A stretch of 51,659 bases of DNA from Bradyrhizobium diversitatis (GTDB taxonomy: Bacteria > Pseudomonadota > Alphaproteobacteria > Rhizobiales > Xanthobacteraceae): contig NZ_JACEGD010000062.1 in the NCBI RefSeq assembly GCF_016031635.1, forward strand, positions 1 to 51,659, written 5' to 3'. The first letter of the stretch is position 1; each line of letters starts with the position of its first letter. A program made the position numbers and the translations under genes. The notes below the pieces were generated by a model. That model ran no database searches, was not told where the DNA came from, and saw only the letters and a program-made list of their open reading frames with translations. Below, piece by piece: positions 25,425 to 33,952 of the stretch.

Positions 25425-25458
25425 CTGGGTGAACCGGTCGAACCTCGCGAAGGCATTG

Positions 25459-26331
25459 CTATTTGCCGCCGCCGAGCGAGTGGACGTAGACCGCGAGCGC
25501 CTTGGTCGTGAGCGGATCCAGCCGTCCGCTCCAGGCGGGCATGACCCCGGCGCGGCCCTTGGTGATGGTCTCCACAAGCGTGGACTGGTCCGAGCCATAG
25601 AGCCAGATCTGGTCGGTCAGGTTCGGCGCGCCGAACTCCTGATTGCCTTTGCCATCCTCGCCGTGACAGCTCACGCAGTTCTCGGCGAAGATCGTCTTGC
25701 CCGCGGCTGGGTCATAGCCGGCGGCGGTCGCCAGTCCCGAGAGCGAACGCACGTAATTGGCCACCGTGACGATCTCGTCCGTCTTCAAGATGCCGTCGCG
25801 GCCGAAGGCGAGCATCTGGCCTTCATGCGCCTTGGCGTTGCCGGATCGCGCGCCGAACTGGATGGTCTGCATGATCTGGTCGAGCGTGCCGCCCCAGAGC
25901 CAGTCGTCGTCGTTCAGATTCGGATAGCCCTTCGCGCCGGCGGCGCCGCTGCCGTGACAGGGCGCACAATTGTCGCCGAACACCGTCTTGCCTCGCGCCC
26001 GCGCCAAGGCCAGCAGCGCCGGGTCGTTCTCGATGTCGGCAAGAGATGCGGTGTCAAGCGCCTTCATCTTCTCGCCGCGGAAAGCTTCGAGTTGGGCGAG
26101 ATTTGCGGCCACGGCGGCGCGATTGGTGTAGTGCAGGACGCCAGCCGTGTAGCCGCTCACCAGCGGCCACGCCGGATAGACCACCCAATAGCCGAAGGCC
26201 CAGACGATGGTGGCGTAGAAAGTCAGCACCCACCAGCGGGGAAGCGGCGTGTTCAGCTCCTCGATGCCGTCCCATTCGTGGCCCGTGGTCGACCGGCCGG
26301 AAACACGGTCGGTCTCGTTGTGCTGGCTCAT
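25459..26331 (-). CDS. fixP: FixP, dihaem c-type subunit of cbb3 oxidase
   Basis: 290 residues. A membrane anchor (PRWWVLTFYATIVWAFGYWVVYPAWPLV, ~31-58) is followed by two cytochrome c domains with CAPCH (122-126) and CVSCH (219-223). It receives electrons from the bc1 complex or soluble cytochrome c and passes them to FixO and FixN. It starts three bases after the fixQ stop. Full length for the family. Confidence 0.97.
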   Translation of the reverse strand: MSQHNETDRVSGRSTTGHEWDGIEELNTPLPRWWVLTFYATIVWAFGYWVVYPAWPLVSGYTAGVLHYTNRAAVAANLAQLEAFRGEKMKALDTASLADIENDPALLALARARGKTVFGDNCAPCHGSGAAGAKGYPNLNDDDWLWGGTLDQIMQTIQFGARSGNAKAHEGQMLAFGRDGILKTDEIVTVANYVRSLSGLATAAGYDPAAGKTIFAENCVSCHGEDGKGNQEFGAPNLTDQIWLYGSDQSTLVETITKGRAGVMPAWSGRLDPLTTKALAVYVHSLGGGK

Positions 26332-26334
26332 CTG

Positions 26335-26499
26335 TCAATCCTCCCGCAGCGGCATTTTCGCCGCGGCATCGAACAGCGCCTTGTTGCGGGGACGCAGCGC
26401 GTAAAAGACGATAGCAAGAAAGATGCCGACGAAGACCGGCGTCCAGAAACTGAGCACGAACTGCGACACCAGGTTTTCAATGGAGACAATCGCCTTCAT
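26335..26499 (-). CDS. fixQ: FixQ, small cbb3 oxidase subunit
   Basis: 54 residues: MKAIVSIENLVSQF, a membrane helix VLSFWTPVFVGIFLAIVFYAL, then RPRNKALFDAAAKMPLRED. This is the standard CcoQ layout, including the R-P-x-N-K-xx-F-xxAAxMPL tail. CcoQ stabilises the association of the cytochrome subunits. It sits between fixO (12-base gap) and fixP (3-base gap). Confidence 0.95.
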   Translation of the reverse strand: MKAIVSIENLVSQFVLSFWTPVFVGIFLAIVFYALRPRNKALFDAAAKMPLRED

Positions 26500-26511
26500 C
26501 ACAAAATGCCT

Positions 26512-27246
26512 TCAACGCAGATTGGCTTTTTCGTCGTAGAGCCTGAAGTCGACCAGCGTCCCCAGCATCTGCAGGTAGGCGACCAGCGCATCGAGTTCGG
26601 TGGGCCGGCCGACCCTGCCCTCGCAGCTGCGGATAACCGCATTTGGATAGCGCCTCTGGAACGCTTCGGCATCCGCACCATCGGGATCGAGCTGAGCCAT
26701 GAGGTCGGCTTTGGCATGGGCGATCTGGTCGTCGGTATAGGGTACGCCGATCGCGCGGCTGGTGCGCAGATGCCCGGCGACGTCCTCAAGCTCGAGTTCG
26801 GTGGCAGCCAGCGATGGATACCCCGGCATCACCGATTGCGGCACGATCGCCCGGGGATCGATCAGGTGGCGGACATGCCAATCATCGGAATATTTGCCGC
26901 CGACGCGGGCGAGATCAGGACCGGTACGCTTCGATCCCCACTGGAACGGGTGATCGTACATGCTCTCGGCGGCCAGCGAGTAGTGGCCGTAGCGCTCCAC
27001 TTCGTCGCGCAGCGGGCGGATCATCTGCGAGTGGCAGAGATAGCAACCCTCACGGACATAGATGTTGCGTCCGGCAAGCTCGAGCGGCGTGTAGGGACGA
27101 ACGCCGTCGACCGCCTCGATCGTGCTCTTGAGATAGAACAGCGGCGTGATCTCGACGAGGCCGCCGATCGCGATGACCACGAGGATTCCACCGATCAGGA
27201 TGGTCGCGTTCTTCTCGAAGATCTTGTGTCGGTTCCAGAAGGACAT
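26512..27246 (-). CDS. fixO: FixO, monohaem cytochrome c subunit of cbb3 oxidase
   Basis: 244 residues from the ATG at 27246, eight bases after the fixN stop. An N-terminal membrane anchor (ATILIGGILVVIAIGGLVEITPLF) precedes one haem site CYLCH (68-72), with SVMPGYP giving the axial methionine. Full length for CcoO. Confidence 0.97.
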   Translation of the reverse strand: MSFWNRHKIFEKNATILIGGILVVIAIGGLVEITPLFYLKSTIEAVDGVRPYTPLELAGRNIYVREGCYLCHSQMIRPLRDEVERYGHYSLAAESMYDHPFQWGSKRTGPDLARVGGKYSDDWHVRHLIDPRAIVPQSVMPGYPSLAATELELEDVAGHLRTSRAIGVPYTDDQIAHAKADLMAQLDPDGADAEAFQRRYPNAVIRSCEGRVGRPTELDALVAYLQMLGTLVDFRLYDEKANLR

Positions 27247-27254
27247 GGGATGAC

Positions 27255-28910
27255 CTATTCGGCTGGCTGGAGCCGTCCGGCGGCGCGTGCCGCCTCGGCT
27301 TCGCCGGCTCTGACCGTCATCCAGAGATTGAAGGCCATAATCAGCGCGCCGATCAGGAACAACGCGCCCCCGGCTGCACGGATGATGTAGAAGGGGTGCA
27401 TGGCCTCGACGGTCTCGATGAAGGAATATTCGAGGAAGCCGAGCGAGGTGTAGGCGCGCCACATCAGGCCCTGCAGGATTCCAGACACCCACATGGCGGA
27501 AATGTAGAGCACGATGCCGATGGTGGCGATCCAGAAGTGCCAGTTGACCAGCTTGAGGCTGTAGAGTCCGTTGCGATTCCACGCCCACGGCACCAGGCAG
27601 TACAGCGCGCCGAAGGAGACAAAGCCGACCCAGCCGAGCGCGCCGGAATGCACGTGGCCGATGGTCCAGTCGGTGTAATGGCTGAGCGAGTTGACGACCT
27701 TGATCGCCATGATCGGGCCTTCGAACGTCGACATGCCGTAAAAGGCGACGGAGACGACGAGCATACGCAGCACCGGGTCGGTGCGCAGCTTGTCCCAGGC
27801 GCCGGACAAGGTCATGAGCCCGTTGATCATGCCGCCCCAGGAGGGCATCCACAGCATGATCGAAAAGGTCATGCCGAGCGTCTGCGCCCAGTCAGGCAGC
27901 GCGGTGTAGTGCAGATGGTGCGGGCCAGCCCAGATATAGAGGAAGATCAGCGCCCAGAAATGGATGATGGAAAGCCGGTAGGAATAGATCGGCCGTTCGG
28001 CGCGCTTGGGGATGAAATAGTACATGATTGCGAGGAAACCGGCCGTCAGAAAGAAACCCACCGCATTGTGCCCGTACCACCACTGGAACATGGCGTCCTG
28101 CACGCCGCCCCAGGCGACGTAGGACTTCGAGCCGAGCAATGAGACCGGCAACGCGGGATTGTTGCCGAGGTGGAGCACGGCGATGGTGACGATAAACGCC
28201 AGATAGAACCAGTTGGCGACGAAGATGTGCGGTTCCTTGCGCTTGACCAGCGTCGCCAGGAACACCAGCAGATAAGTCACCCAAACGATTGTCAGCCACA
28301 GATCGGCGTACCACTCGGGCTCCGCATATTCCTTGGATTGGGTGACGCCGAGCAGATAGCCGGTGCCGGCGATCAGGATAAAGAAATTGTAGCCCAGCAC
28401 GACGAACCAGGGCGCGAGATCGCCGGCGAGCCGCGTGCGGCAGGTCTTTTGCACGACGTAGAATGAGGTCGCGATCAGGACATTGCCGCCGAACGCGAAG
28501 ATCACGGCCGACGTGTGCAGCGGACGAAGGCGGCCGAAGCTGGTCCAGGGCAGATCGAGATTAAGCGCGGGCCATGCCAGTTGCGAGGCGATGATCAGCC
28601 CGACGGCAAAGCCGGCAATGCCCCAGAACATCGCCGCCACGGATGCGAACTTGATCGATCCCAGATTGTAGTTGGGGCGCCCGTTGATCTCCTGCGGGGG
28701 CAGCTTGGCCGGGCGATCATAGTAGCGGTTGAGGATCGCAAACGCAGCCGCGATGCTGGCCGCGCATCCAAGCGAGGCGTGAAAGGCGAACGGGGCGTCA
28801 TGCGCGAATCCCGCACCGATCAGGCAAAGGAATGCGAGCACCGCAAACAGCGGCCACAACGTCGCCTCTCCAATCGTCATCGATTTTGCGCCGGCGGAGA
28901 CGTTCGTCAT
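27255..28910 (-). CDS. fixN: FixN, catalytic subunit of cbb3 oxidase
   Basis: 551 residues, multi-pass, with the haem-copper oxidase core: HTSAVIFAFGGNVLIATSFYVVQKTC, WWYGHNAVGFFLTAGFLAIMYYFIPK (ligand His of CuB and the Tyr/His region) and GHVHSGALGWVGFV near the end. It is the oxygen-reducing, high-affinity terminal oxidase used under microaerobic conditions and in nodules. GAGGAGG lies seven bases before the ATG. A perfect FixK box at 28961-28974 lies 51 bases upstream. First gene of fixNOQP-fixGHIS. Confidence 0.98.
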   Translation of the reverse strand: MTNVSAGAKSMTIGEATLWPLFAVLAFLCLIGAGFAHDAPFAFHASLGCAASIAAAFAILNRYYDRPAKLPPQEINGRPNYNLGSIKFASVAAMFWGIAGFAVGLIIASQLAWPALNLDLPWTSFGRLRPLHTSAVIFAFGGNVLIATSFYVVQKTCRTRLAGDLAPWFVVLGYNFFILIAGTGYLLGVTQSKEYAEPEWYADLWLTIVWVTYLLVFLATLVKRKEPHIFVANWFYLAFIVTIAVLHLGNNPALPVSLLGSKSYVAWGGVQDAMFQWWYGHNAVGFFLTAGFLAIMYYFIPKRAERPIYSYRLSIIHFWALIFLYIWAGPHHLHYTALPDWAQTLGMTFSIMLWMPSWGGMINGLMTLSGAWDKLRTDPVLRMLVVSVAFYGMSTFEGPIMAIKVVNSLSHYTDWTIGHVHSGALGWVGFVSFGALYCLVPWAWNRNGLYSLKLVNWHFWIATIGIVLYISAMWVSGILQGLMWRAYTSLGFLEYSFIETVEAMHPFYIIRAAGGALFLIGALIMAFNLWMTVRAGEAEAARAAGRLQPAE

Positions 28911-28960
28911 GCTGCGACCTCCTCGAGGAGTGGATCAGGGAGGCACGCGCGGCGCCCGGG

Positions 28961-28974
28961 TTGATCGACATCAA
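28961..28974 (-). promoter_or_regulatory. FixK/FNR box of fixNOQP
   Basis: TTGATCGACATCAA is an exact TTGAT-N4-ATCAA palindrome. Its centre is ~58 bases upstream of the fixN start, so a start site ~41.5 bases downstream (near 28926) would leave a short leader. It overlaps the last codons of the upstream DUF6455 gene. Confidence 0.93.
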
Positions 28975-29420
28975 TTGCGGGTGGCGGGGCCCGGCAGAAC
29001 CGGTGGGGCGCACCGCTGCACATCGTCTGCTAACGCCCGCAGCGTCTGCTCATTCGGGCAGTATTTTGCGGGCGTCGCTTGCCGGTCGCGATTCAAGTCC
29101 CGGGCGCAGCGCGCCTTGGACGAGCATTGGCTGCACACGCGTCGCAGATCGCGGAGCACGTCACCGTGAGATGCGTCCAAATCGTCCTCGGCAAGACCCG
29201 CATGGGAGAGGCGCCTGCTCAGCGACTGAAGCGAACCCGAAGGCTTCAAGATCAGCGCTAAGAGCTCCGTCCTGGAAAGATTCAGCTCGCGCGCGATAAC
29301 CTCGATCTCCCGCTGGTCCAGCCGCTGCAATTCGTTCCTGCGATCCATGACGCCCTTCAAGCGGTCACGGAGATTGCCGAACAATGTGCTGCACGTCTTG
29401 CCGGCCGCTTCAATCAACAT
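28971..29420 (-). CDS. DUF6455 family protein
   Basis: 149 residues. The C-terminal part has the cysteine pattern VCSQCSSKARCARDL…YCPNEQTL, which I associate with DUF6455, a family of small proteins often beside cbb3 or denitrification genes in rhizobia. The N-terminal part is helical (LFGNLRDRLKGVMDRRNELQRLDQREIEVIARELNLSRTELLALI). The cysteines could bind a metal or cluster; this is not shown. A FixK box lies 57 bases upstream (29477-29490), so it is probably induced at low oxygen. Its end overlaps the fixN FixK box. Confidence 0.8.
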   Translation of the reverse strand: MLIEAAGKTCSTLFGNLRDRLKGVMDRRNELQRLDQREIEVIARELNLSRTELLALILKPSGSLQSLSRRLSHAGLAEDDLDASHGDVLRDLRRVCSQCSSKARCARDLNRDRQATPAKYCPNEQTLRALADDVQRCAPPVLPGPATRN

Positions 29421-29476
29421 CTGACGATTTGGGTCCCTTTTCGATGGTGTGTTACATCCGCCGAGGGACTTTGTCG

Positions 29477-29490
29477 TTGATGCAGATCAA
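29477..29490 (-). promoter_or_regulatory. FixK/FNR box upstream of the DUF6455 gene
   Basis: TTGATGCAGATCAA is again a perfect TTGAT-N4-ATCAA palindrome, 57 bases upstream of the ATG at 29420. It overlaps the hemN stop codon region. Confidence 0.9.
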
Positions 29491-30821
29491 ATTGCGTTGC
29501 TGAACTGTGCGGCCTGCGCGCATCGATAGGTATCGAACGTTGCGGCGATGACGCGAACGACGGCCCGGCCGGCTTGTGTCACCGTCAATTTCGCGCCCGC
29601 GATCTCGACCAGCCCCTCCGATTGCATCGGTGTCAGCCTCGCCAATTCATTGCGGAACTCGGCATTTGGCGCGACGTCATCGAGATCGACGGTGAAATCG
29701 CACATCAGCCGCTCGATGATGTGCGCGCGCTGCCGGTCGTTTTCATCGCGCCGGCATCCCCTGGCGGAGGCGAGTGAGCCGGCAGCGATGGCGCCGACAT
29801 ATCTCGGAACATCCGCGACGTTCTGCACGAAGCCGTCCGCGAAGGTCGATATCGAGGAGGCGCCGAGGCCGAGAAGAGCGCCGCTGGCATCCTCGGTATA
29901 GCCCTGGAAATTGCGATGCAGCTTCCCACCTGCCGCGGCCCTTGCGAGCGCATCGCCAGGCTTGGCAAAATGATCGATGCCGATTCTCACATAGCCAGCG
30001 CCAACCAGCTCCTCAGACATGACCTCGGCCTGCTCGATGCGCTGATCCTGCGACGGCAGTTTGGCTTCGTCGATACGCCGCTGGTTGGCCTTGAGCCGCG
30101 GCAGGTGCGCATAGCCGAAGCAGGCGATGCGGTCCGGCCCCATCGCCGCGACCAGCGCACAAGTCTTGCGAATCGAAGCGGCTGTCTGCAGCGGCAGCCC
30201 ATACATCAGATCGAAGTTCAGATTTCTGATTTCGACCGACCGCAATCGCTCGACGGCCGCCTCGACAACAAACAGCGGCTGGACGCGGCCGATCGCGGCC
30301 TGGACCAAAGGATTGACGTCCTGCACGCCCAGACTCGCACGGGTGACACCGAGTTCCGCCAGGGCCTCCACGAGCGCGACAGTCACGTGACGTGGATCGA
30401 GCTCGATCGCGTGCTCGGAACCATTTGCGAATGGAAACTGACGGCGGAGGGCGGCGATGGCGGATCGCAAACCGTCAGGCCCGAGAATGCTGGGCGTGCC
30501 ACCGCCCCAGTGGAGCCGGAGTATTTCAGGCCTCTCCCCAAGAAGACCCGCAACAAGATCGATCTCCGTCTCAAGCGCGCGGCGATAGGCACCGACCACG
30601 TCATCACGGACGGCCATTTTGGTCGTGCAGCCGCAGTACAGGCATATCTTCCGGCAATAAGGCACGTGAAGATAGACCGAGACGGCCTGACCTGCCCCGA
30701 GGCCGGCGAGCCAAACCTCGTGGTCTTTCACGCCAACGTCGGCTGAGAAATCGGCGGCAGTCGGATAAGACGTGTAGCGCGGCACATTGTAGCCCGCATA
30801 GCGGCGCATGACGGGGTTCAT
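29487..30821 (-). CDS. hemN: Oxygen-independent coproporphyrinogen III dehydrogenase
   Basis: 444 residues with the radical-SAM cluster motif in VYLHVPYCRKICLYCGCTTK (Cys56, Cys60, Cys63) and the HemN signatures HWGGGTPS and IELDPRHV. It converts coproporphyrinogen III to protoporphyrinogen IX without oxygen, supplying haem for the cbb3 oxidase at low oxygen. It follows the 75-residue gene by 15 bases; both lie behind the FixK box at 31113. The N-terminus (MRRYAGYNVPRYTSYPTAADF) is complete. Confidence 0.96.
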   Translation of the reverse strand: MNPVMRRYAGYNVPRYTSYPTAADFSADVGVKDHEVWLAGLGAGQAVSVYLHVPYCRKICLYCGCTTKMAVRDDVVGAYRRALETEIDLVAGLLGERPEILRLHWGGGTPSILGPDGLRSAIAALRRQFPFANGSEHAIELDPRHVTVALVEALAELGVTRASLGVQDVNPLVQAAIGRVQPLFVVEAAVERLRSVEIRNLNFDLMYGLPLQTAASIRKTCALVAAMGPDRIACFGYAHLPRLKANQRRIDEAKLPSQDQRIEQAEVMSEELVGAGYVRIGIDHFAKPGDALARAAAGGKLHRNFQGYTEDASGALLGLGASSISTFADGFVQNVADVPRYVGAIAAGSLASARGCRRDENDRQRAHIIERLMCDFTVDLDDVAPNAEFRNELARLTPMQSEGLVEIAGAKLTVTQAGRAVVRVIAATFDTYRCAQAAQFSNAI

Positions 30822-30836
30822 GGCACATCGACCTTG

Positions 30837-31064
30837 CTAGGAGGCCCCGGCCCGCTCCAGCGCGGCAGGCGCCCGGAATTCGACGGCATCCGCGAAGATC
30901 GTCCAGTCATGGACGTGCTTCTGCCGGCAGAAATCGGCTTCCGCTCGTCCAACCGCGTCCGTCAGGGACGGAGCTTCGATGGTGAACGCCGCCTGGCACG
31001 CGCGATGCTCGTGCCCGGTGTCGTCACAGACTGTCTTGATGAAGCGCACCTCAAATAAGCGCAT
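30837..31064 (-). CDS. Small conserved protein preceding hemN
   Basis: 75 residues: MRLFEVRFIKTVCDDTGHEHRACQAAFTIEAPSLTDAVGRAEADFCRQKHVHDWTIFADAVEFRAP…. It resembles a family of small proteins seen in Bradyrhizobium near low-oxygen genes. The Cys/His content (CDDTGHEH) might bind metal; function unknown. It is the first gene behind the FixK box at 31113-31126 and co-transcribed with hemN. Confidence 0.75.
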   Translation of the reverse strand: MRLFEVRFIKTVCDDTGHEHRACQAAFTIEAPSLTDAVGRAEADFCRQKHVHDWTIFADAVEFRAPAALERAGAS

Positions 31065-31112
31065 TGTGTTCTCCTGTTTGCCGACATGTTGCTCAGAACC
31101 GGAGCGAAGTCC

Positions 31113-31126
31113 TTGAGCAAGATCAA
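31113..31126 (-). promoter_or_regulatory. FixK/FNR box of the hemN operon
   Basis: TTGAGCAAGATCAA fits TTGA-N6-TCAA, with one base off the TTGAT-N4-ATCAA ideal. Its centre is ~55 bases upstream of the 75-residue gene, the same spacing as the other two boxes. Confidence 0.85.
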
Positions 31127-31240
31127 TCAGACATCGCGCCCGAGCGCCGACGCTGCAGTCGAGCGCCAGTCTTCAGTGCAGGCACTGGCACTGGCCGGGT
31201 CGGCGACCGCGGCTACCCGATGCCGGGCTAACCCTAGGCG

Positions 31241-31849
31241 TCACAGACCCGCAGCGAGTGCAAGACGCATCAGTTCGGACATGCTGCGCGCCCCCGTCTT
31301 CGCCATGAGATTGGCACGGTAGACCTCGACCGTTCGCGGACTGATGCTGAGGTCATGCGCAATGACCTTGTTGATTTTGCCGGCCACGAGCCCCTGCAGC
31401 ACGTCGCGCTCGCGGGGCGAGAGGTCTGCGAGCCGCGCCTCGGCCTCGTTTCGAGCTGAGCCGCTTGCCAGCTCCGGCGGACGGGCCTCCAGCGCAGAGC
31501 GGATTGCCCCCAGCAGCGCCTCGTCGTCGAACGGCTTTTCAATGAAATCCGCAGCACCCGCCTTCATCGCCTCCACGGCGAGCGCGACATCGCCGTGGCC
31601 GGTGATCAGGATGACCGCACTGGCTGCTCCTTCGCGTTTCAACGTTCGAACCAGCTCGATGCCGCTGATGCCCGGCATGCGAATATCAGAGATGACGCAG
31701 CCTAAAACCTCGGCCCCGCCGCCGGCCAGAAATGCATCGGCCGTCTCGTAGACCTGCGACTCGTATCCATTGACATCGAGCAGGAACGCCAGCGAATCCC
31801 GCATCGCAGCGTCGTCATCAATGACGTGAACAACCGGCTTACCGTTCAT
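31241..31849 (-). CDS. fixJ: FixJ response regulator
   Basis: 202 residues. The receiver domain has the acidic pocket VIDDD and phospho-acceptor Asp55 in VISDIRMPG. A LuxR-type DNA-binding domain LSPRERDVLQGLVAGKINKVIAHDLSISPRTVEVYRANLMAKTGA follows. Its ATG (31849) lies inside the end of fixL (overlap 11 bases), so the pair is coupled. In rhizobia FixJ~P activates fixK. Confidence 0.95.
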   Translation of the reverse strand: MNGKPVVHVIDDDAAMRDSLAFLLDVNGYESQVYETADAFLAGGGAEVLGCVISDIRMPGISGIELVRTLKREGAASAVILITGHGDVALAVEAMKAGAADFIEKPFDDEALLGAIRSALEARPPELASGSARNEAEARLADLSPRERDVLQGLVAGKINKVIAHDLSISPRTVEVYRANLMAKTGARSMSELMRLALAAGL

Positions 31850-33281
31850 CAGCCGCCTCCGTTTCGGCGAAGGGCAGCGTGAAATCAAACACTGTGCCAC
31901 CGCCGTCGCTGGGACGCGCCGCGACGCGTCCGCCATGTGCTTCGATGATGGTTCGGCAGATCGAAAGACCTACACCCATGCCGTTTGCCTTGGTGGTGAC
32001 GAAGGGTTGAAACAGCTTCTCGGCAATCTCCGGGGCGATGCCCGTGCCAGTATCGGTGACGGAGAAGAAGGCGAACCTGTTTTGCCGGGTGACGCCGATC
32101 GTCAGCTCGCGCCGGCTGGTTGTTTCCATCGCCTCGATTCCGTTCCTGATGAGGTTGAGCGCGACTTGCTGGATCTGGACCTTGTCGACGACGATATCGG
32201 GAAGATCGTGGTCACAGCGCAGCGACACTCGCACCCCCTGTTCCCGGGCGCCGACCAGGGCCAGCGCCGCCGCCTCCTCGAGCAGCGTCGCCGGGTTCTC
32301 GATGGTGTGCTCGGTCTCGCCCTTGGCGACGAACTCGCGCAGGCGCTTGATAATGTCGCCGGCGCGCAGCGCCTGGTCGGCGCTGCGGTCCATGGCCTCG
32401 CGCACGCGCTCCTTGTCGACTTCTTTAGGCTTCAGCAGGGTCGCGGCGCCGCGCAGATAGCTCGTGATCGCGGACAGTGGCTGATTGAGCTCGTGCGCGA
32501 GCGAGGACGCCATCTCACCCATGGCGGTCAGCCGCGACACGTGCACCAGCTCGGACTGCAGCTCCTGCATGCGGCGTTCCTGGGTTCGCCGTTCGGTCAG
32601 GTCGCGGACGAAGCCGGTAAAATACCGCCCCGCGCCGGCGTTGGCTTCGCCGACTGCGAGCTCCATCGGAAACGTCGAGCCATCCTTGCGCTCGCCGACC
32701 ACGATTCGCCCGAGTCCGATGATGCGGCGCTCGCCAGTGGCGCGGTAGCGATCGAGATAGCTATCGTGCTCCTGCCGGTAAGGTGCCGGCATCAGAATCG
32801 AGACGTTCTTTCCGATCGCCTCCGCGGCCGACCAGCCAAAGAGGCGCTCGGCGGTGACGCTGAAGGATCGCATGATGCCCCGCTCATCGATCAGGACCAT
32901 CGCTTCCGGGACGGTATCCAGGATTGACTGAAGCTGGGCCTGCCGATATCGGGCATCTTCGGACTCTTGCCGTAGCCGGTCTCCGATCACGCCGAGGATC
33001 GGTCCCATGACCGTGAAGAAGGAGACATCGATCAGGTTCGCCGGGTCGCTGTAGAGGCTGGCTCCGAGGAAATAGGCGCTGCTTCCGAGGCAGAGCAGCG
33101 TAGCAAAGATCGCCGGCCCGCGGCCGCCCGCAAATGCCGCAAAGACCACGACCGGAATATAGATCACGGTGAAGGTCCGATCCTCGAAATGGTGATGCAA
33201 GGCAAGGCGCAGAAAGAAGATGAAAGCGGAGGCGGTTGCCGCCGCCCCGTAGCGAAGCCAGAATCGGGCTTGTGCTGTCAT
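31839..33281 (-). CDS. fixL: FixL, haem oxygen-sensor histidine kinase
   Basis: 480 residues. The N-terminal ~105 residues form several membrane segments, as in Sinorhizobium FixL and unlike the soluble B. japonicum protein. A haem-binding PAS domain follows with the haem-ligand histidine in YRQEHDSYLDRY (His172) and the distal-pocket arginine region IIGLGRIVVGERKDG. The kinase core comes next: phospho-histidine in ASSLAHELNQP (His263), the N-box NLIRNGIEAM and G-boxes DTGTGI and GMGVGLSI. It senses oxygen: ligand-free haem activates the kinase, which phosphorylates FixJ. Confidence 0.96.
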   Translation of the reverse strand: MTAQARFWLRYGAAATASAFIFFLRLALHHHFEDRTFTVIYIPVVVFAAFAGGRGPAIFATLLCLGSSAYFLGASLYSDPANLIDVSFFTVMGPILGVIGDRLRQESEDARYRQAQLQSILDTVPEAMVLIDERGIMRSFSVTAERLFGWSAAEAIGKNVSILMPAPYRQEHDSYLDRYRATGERRIIGLGRIVVGERKDGSTFPMELAVGEANAGAGRYFTGFVRDLTERRTQERRMQELQSELVHVSRLTAMGEMASSLAHELNQPLSAITSYLRGAATLLKPKEVDKERVREAMDRSADQALRAGDIIKRLREFVAKGETEHTIENPATLLEEAAALALVGAREQGVRVSLRCDHDLPDIVVDKVQIQQVALNLIRNGIEAMETTSRRELTIGVTRQNRFAFFSVTDTGTGIAPEIAEKLFQPFVTTKANGMGVGLSICRTIIEAHGGRVAARPSDGGGTVFDFTLPFAETEAADER

Positions 33282-33384
33282 TCAGTGGCCAGATGCGAAA
33301 ACGAACACGTGTTTGCAAGATTGGAGAGTGATCGCCTCATAGCTCGACCGCCCGTGCTATCGGCAAGAGGTGGGCTGGAGCAAA

Positions 33385-33585
33385 CTAGTCTTTCCCAGGC
33401 CACGGACGCCAGTGCGTCGGATGGATGACGACCCGCTCACGGGTCGTATCCTTGATCCAGCCGCTCGGGGTGCGACGGCAGGCGAAGATCAGCGCATGCA
33501 CGCGATTGCCTTCGATCACGGCGAGCTCGAGCGCTCGTTCGTACGGGGCCGTCGAAATTCCTTCCCACACCGCTCGCTCGTCCAT
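33385..33585 (-). CDS. Small conserved hypothetical
   Basis: 66 residues from the ATG at 33585 (another ATG lies three codons upstream): MDERAVWEGISTAPYERALELAVIEGNRVHALIFACRRTPSGWIKDTTRERVVIHPTHWRPWPGKD. The pattern W..IS.AP…L.LAV…VHAL.F.CRR…GW…HPTHWR is familiar from many short Bradyrhizobium proteins. Function unknown; probably cytoplasmic. Confidence 0.7.
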   Translation of the reverse strand: MDERAVWEGISTAPYERALELAVIEGNRVHALIFACRRTPSGWIKDTTRERVVIHPTHWRPWPGKD

Positions 33586-33843
33586 TGCTTTCATCTCACA
33601 GGATACCCTTGCCCGCCTGGGGAACATGCAACGGCCGCGCATCAGCGCCTTGGCTGGGACTTCTATTCGGCAAAGCCTCCACGCCAGGCAGGGACAGTGT
33701 CTGGTTGTTATCCACCTTGGTACTCAACTGCACCGCAAGCCCCTGCCGAACCGACATGCAGGAATATTCCCGCGTCGACCCGCCATCGGGTCACCAGATG
33801 GCACTGACGCTTGAGCGAAGCGGGCCCAATCGGAGGTCTGCCC

Positions 33844-33924
33844 ATGACATCTCTCCGCACCAAGATCCTCACTGATCCCAAGCCTGCCGGAGCTCATCTG
33901 ATCGCCGCCGCACGCGACGGGTGA
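33844..33924 (+). CDS. Possible 26-residue peptide or truncated start of a gene
   Basis: The ATG has a strong ribosome site (GGAGG, seven bases upstream). It encodes MTSLRTKILTDPKPAGAHLIAAARDG and then TGA. The same frame continues protein-like after the stop (KVTVQSHWVFSQ), so this may be a longer small gene cut by a nonsense change. Confidence 0.35.
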   Translation: MTSLRTKILTDPKPAGAHLIAAARDG

Positions 33925-33952
33925 AAAGTCACCGTGCAGAGCCATTGGGTTT

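Noticed and set aside
23919..27390. Long open frames on the plus strand opposite fixG, fixP, fixO and fixN (530 and 653 codons)
   Set aside because: They are antisense to strongly conserved cbb3 genes, are rich in Arg/Gly/His as expected for high-GC shadow frames, and lack ribosome sites.
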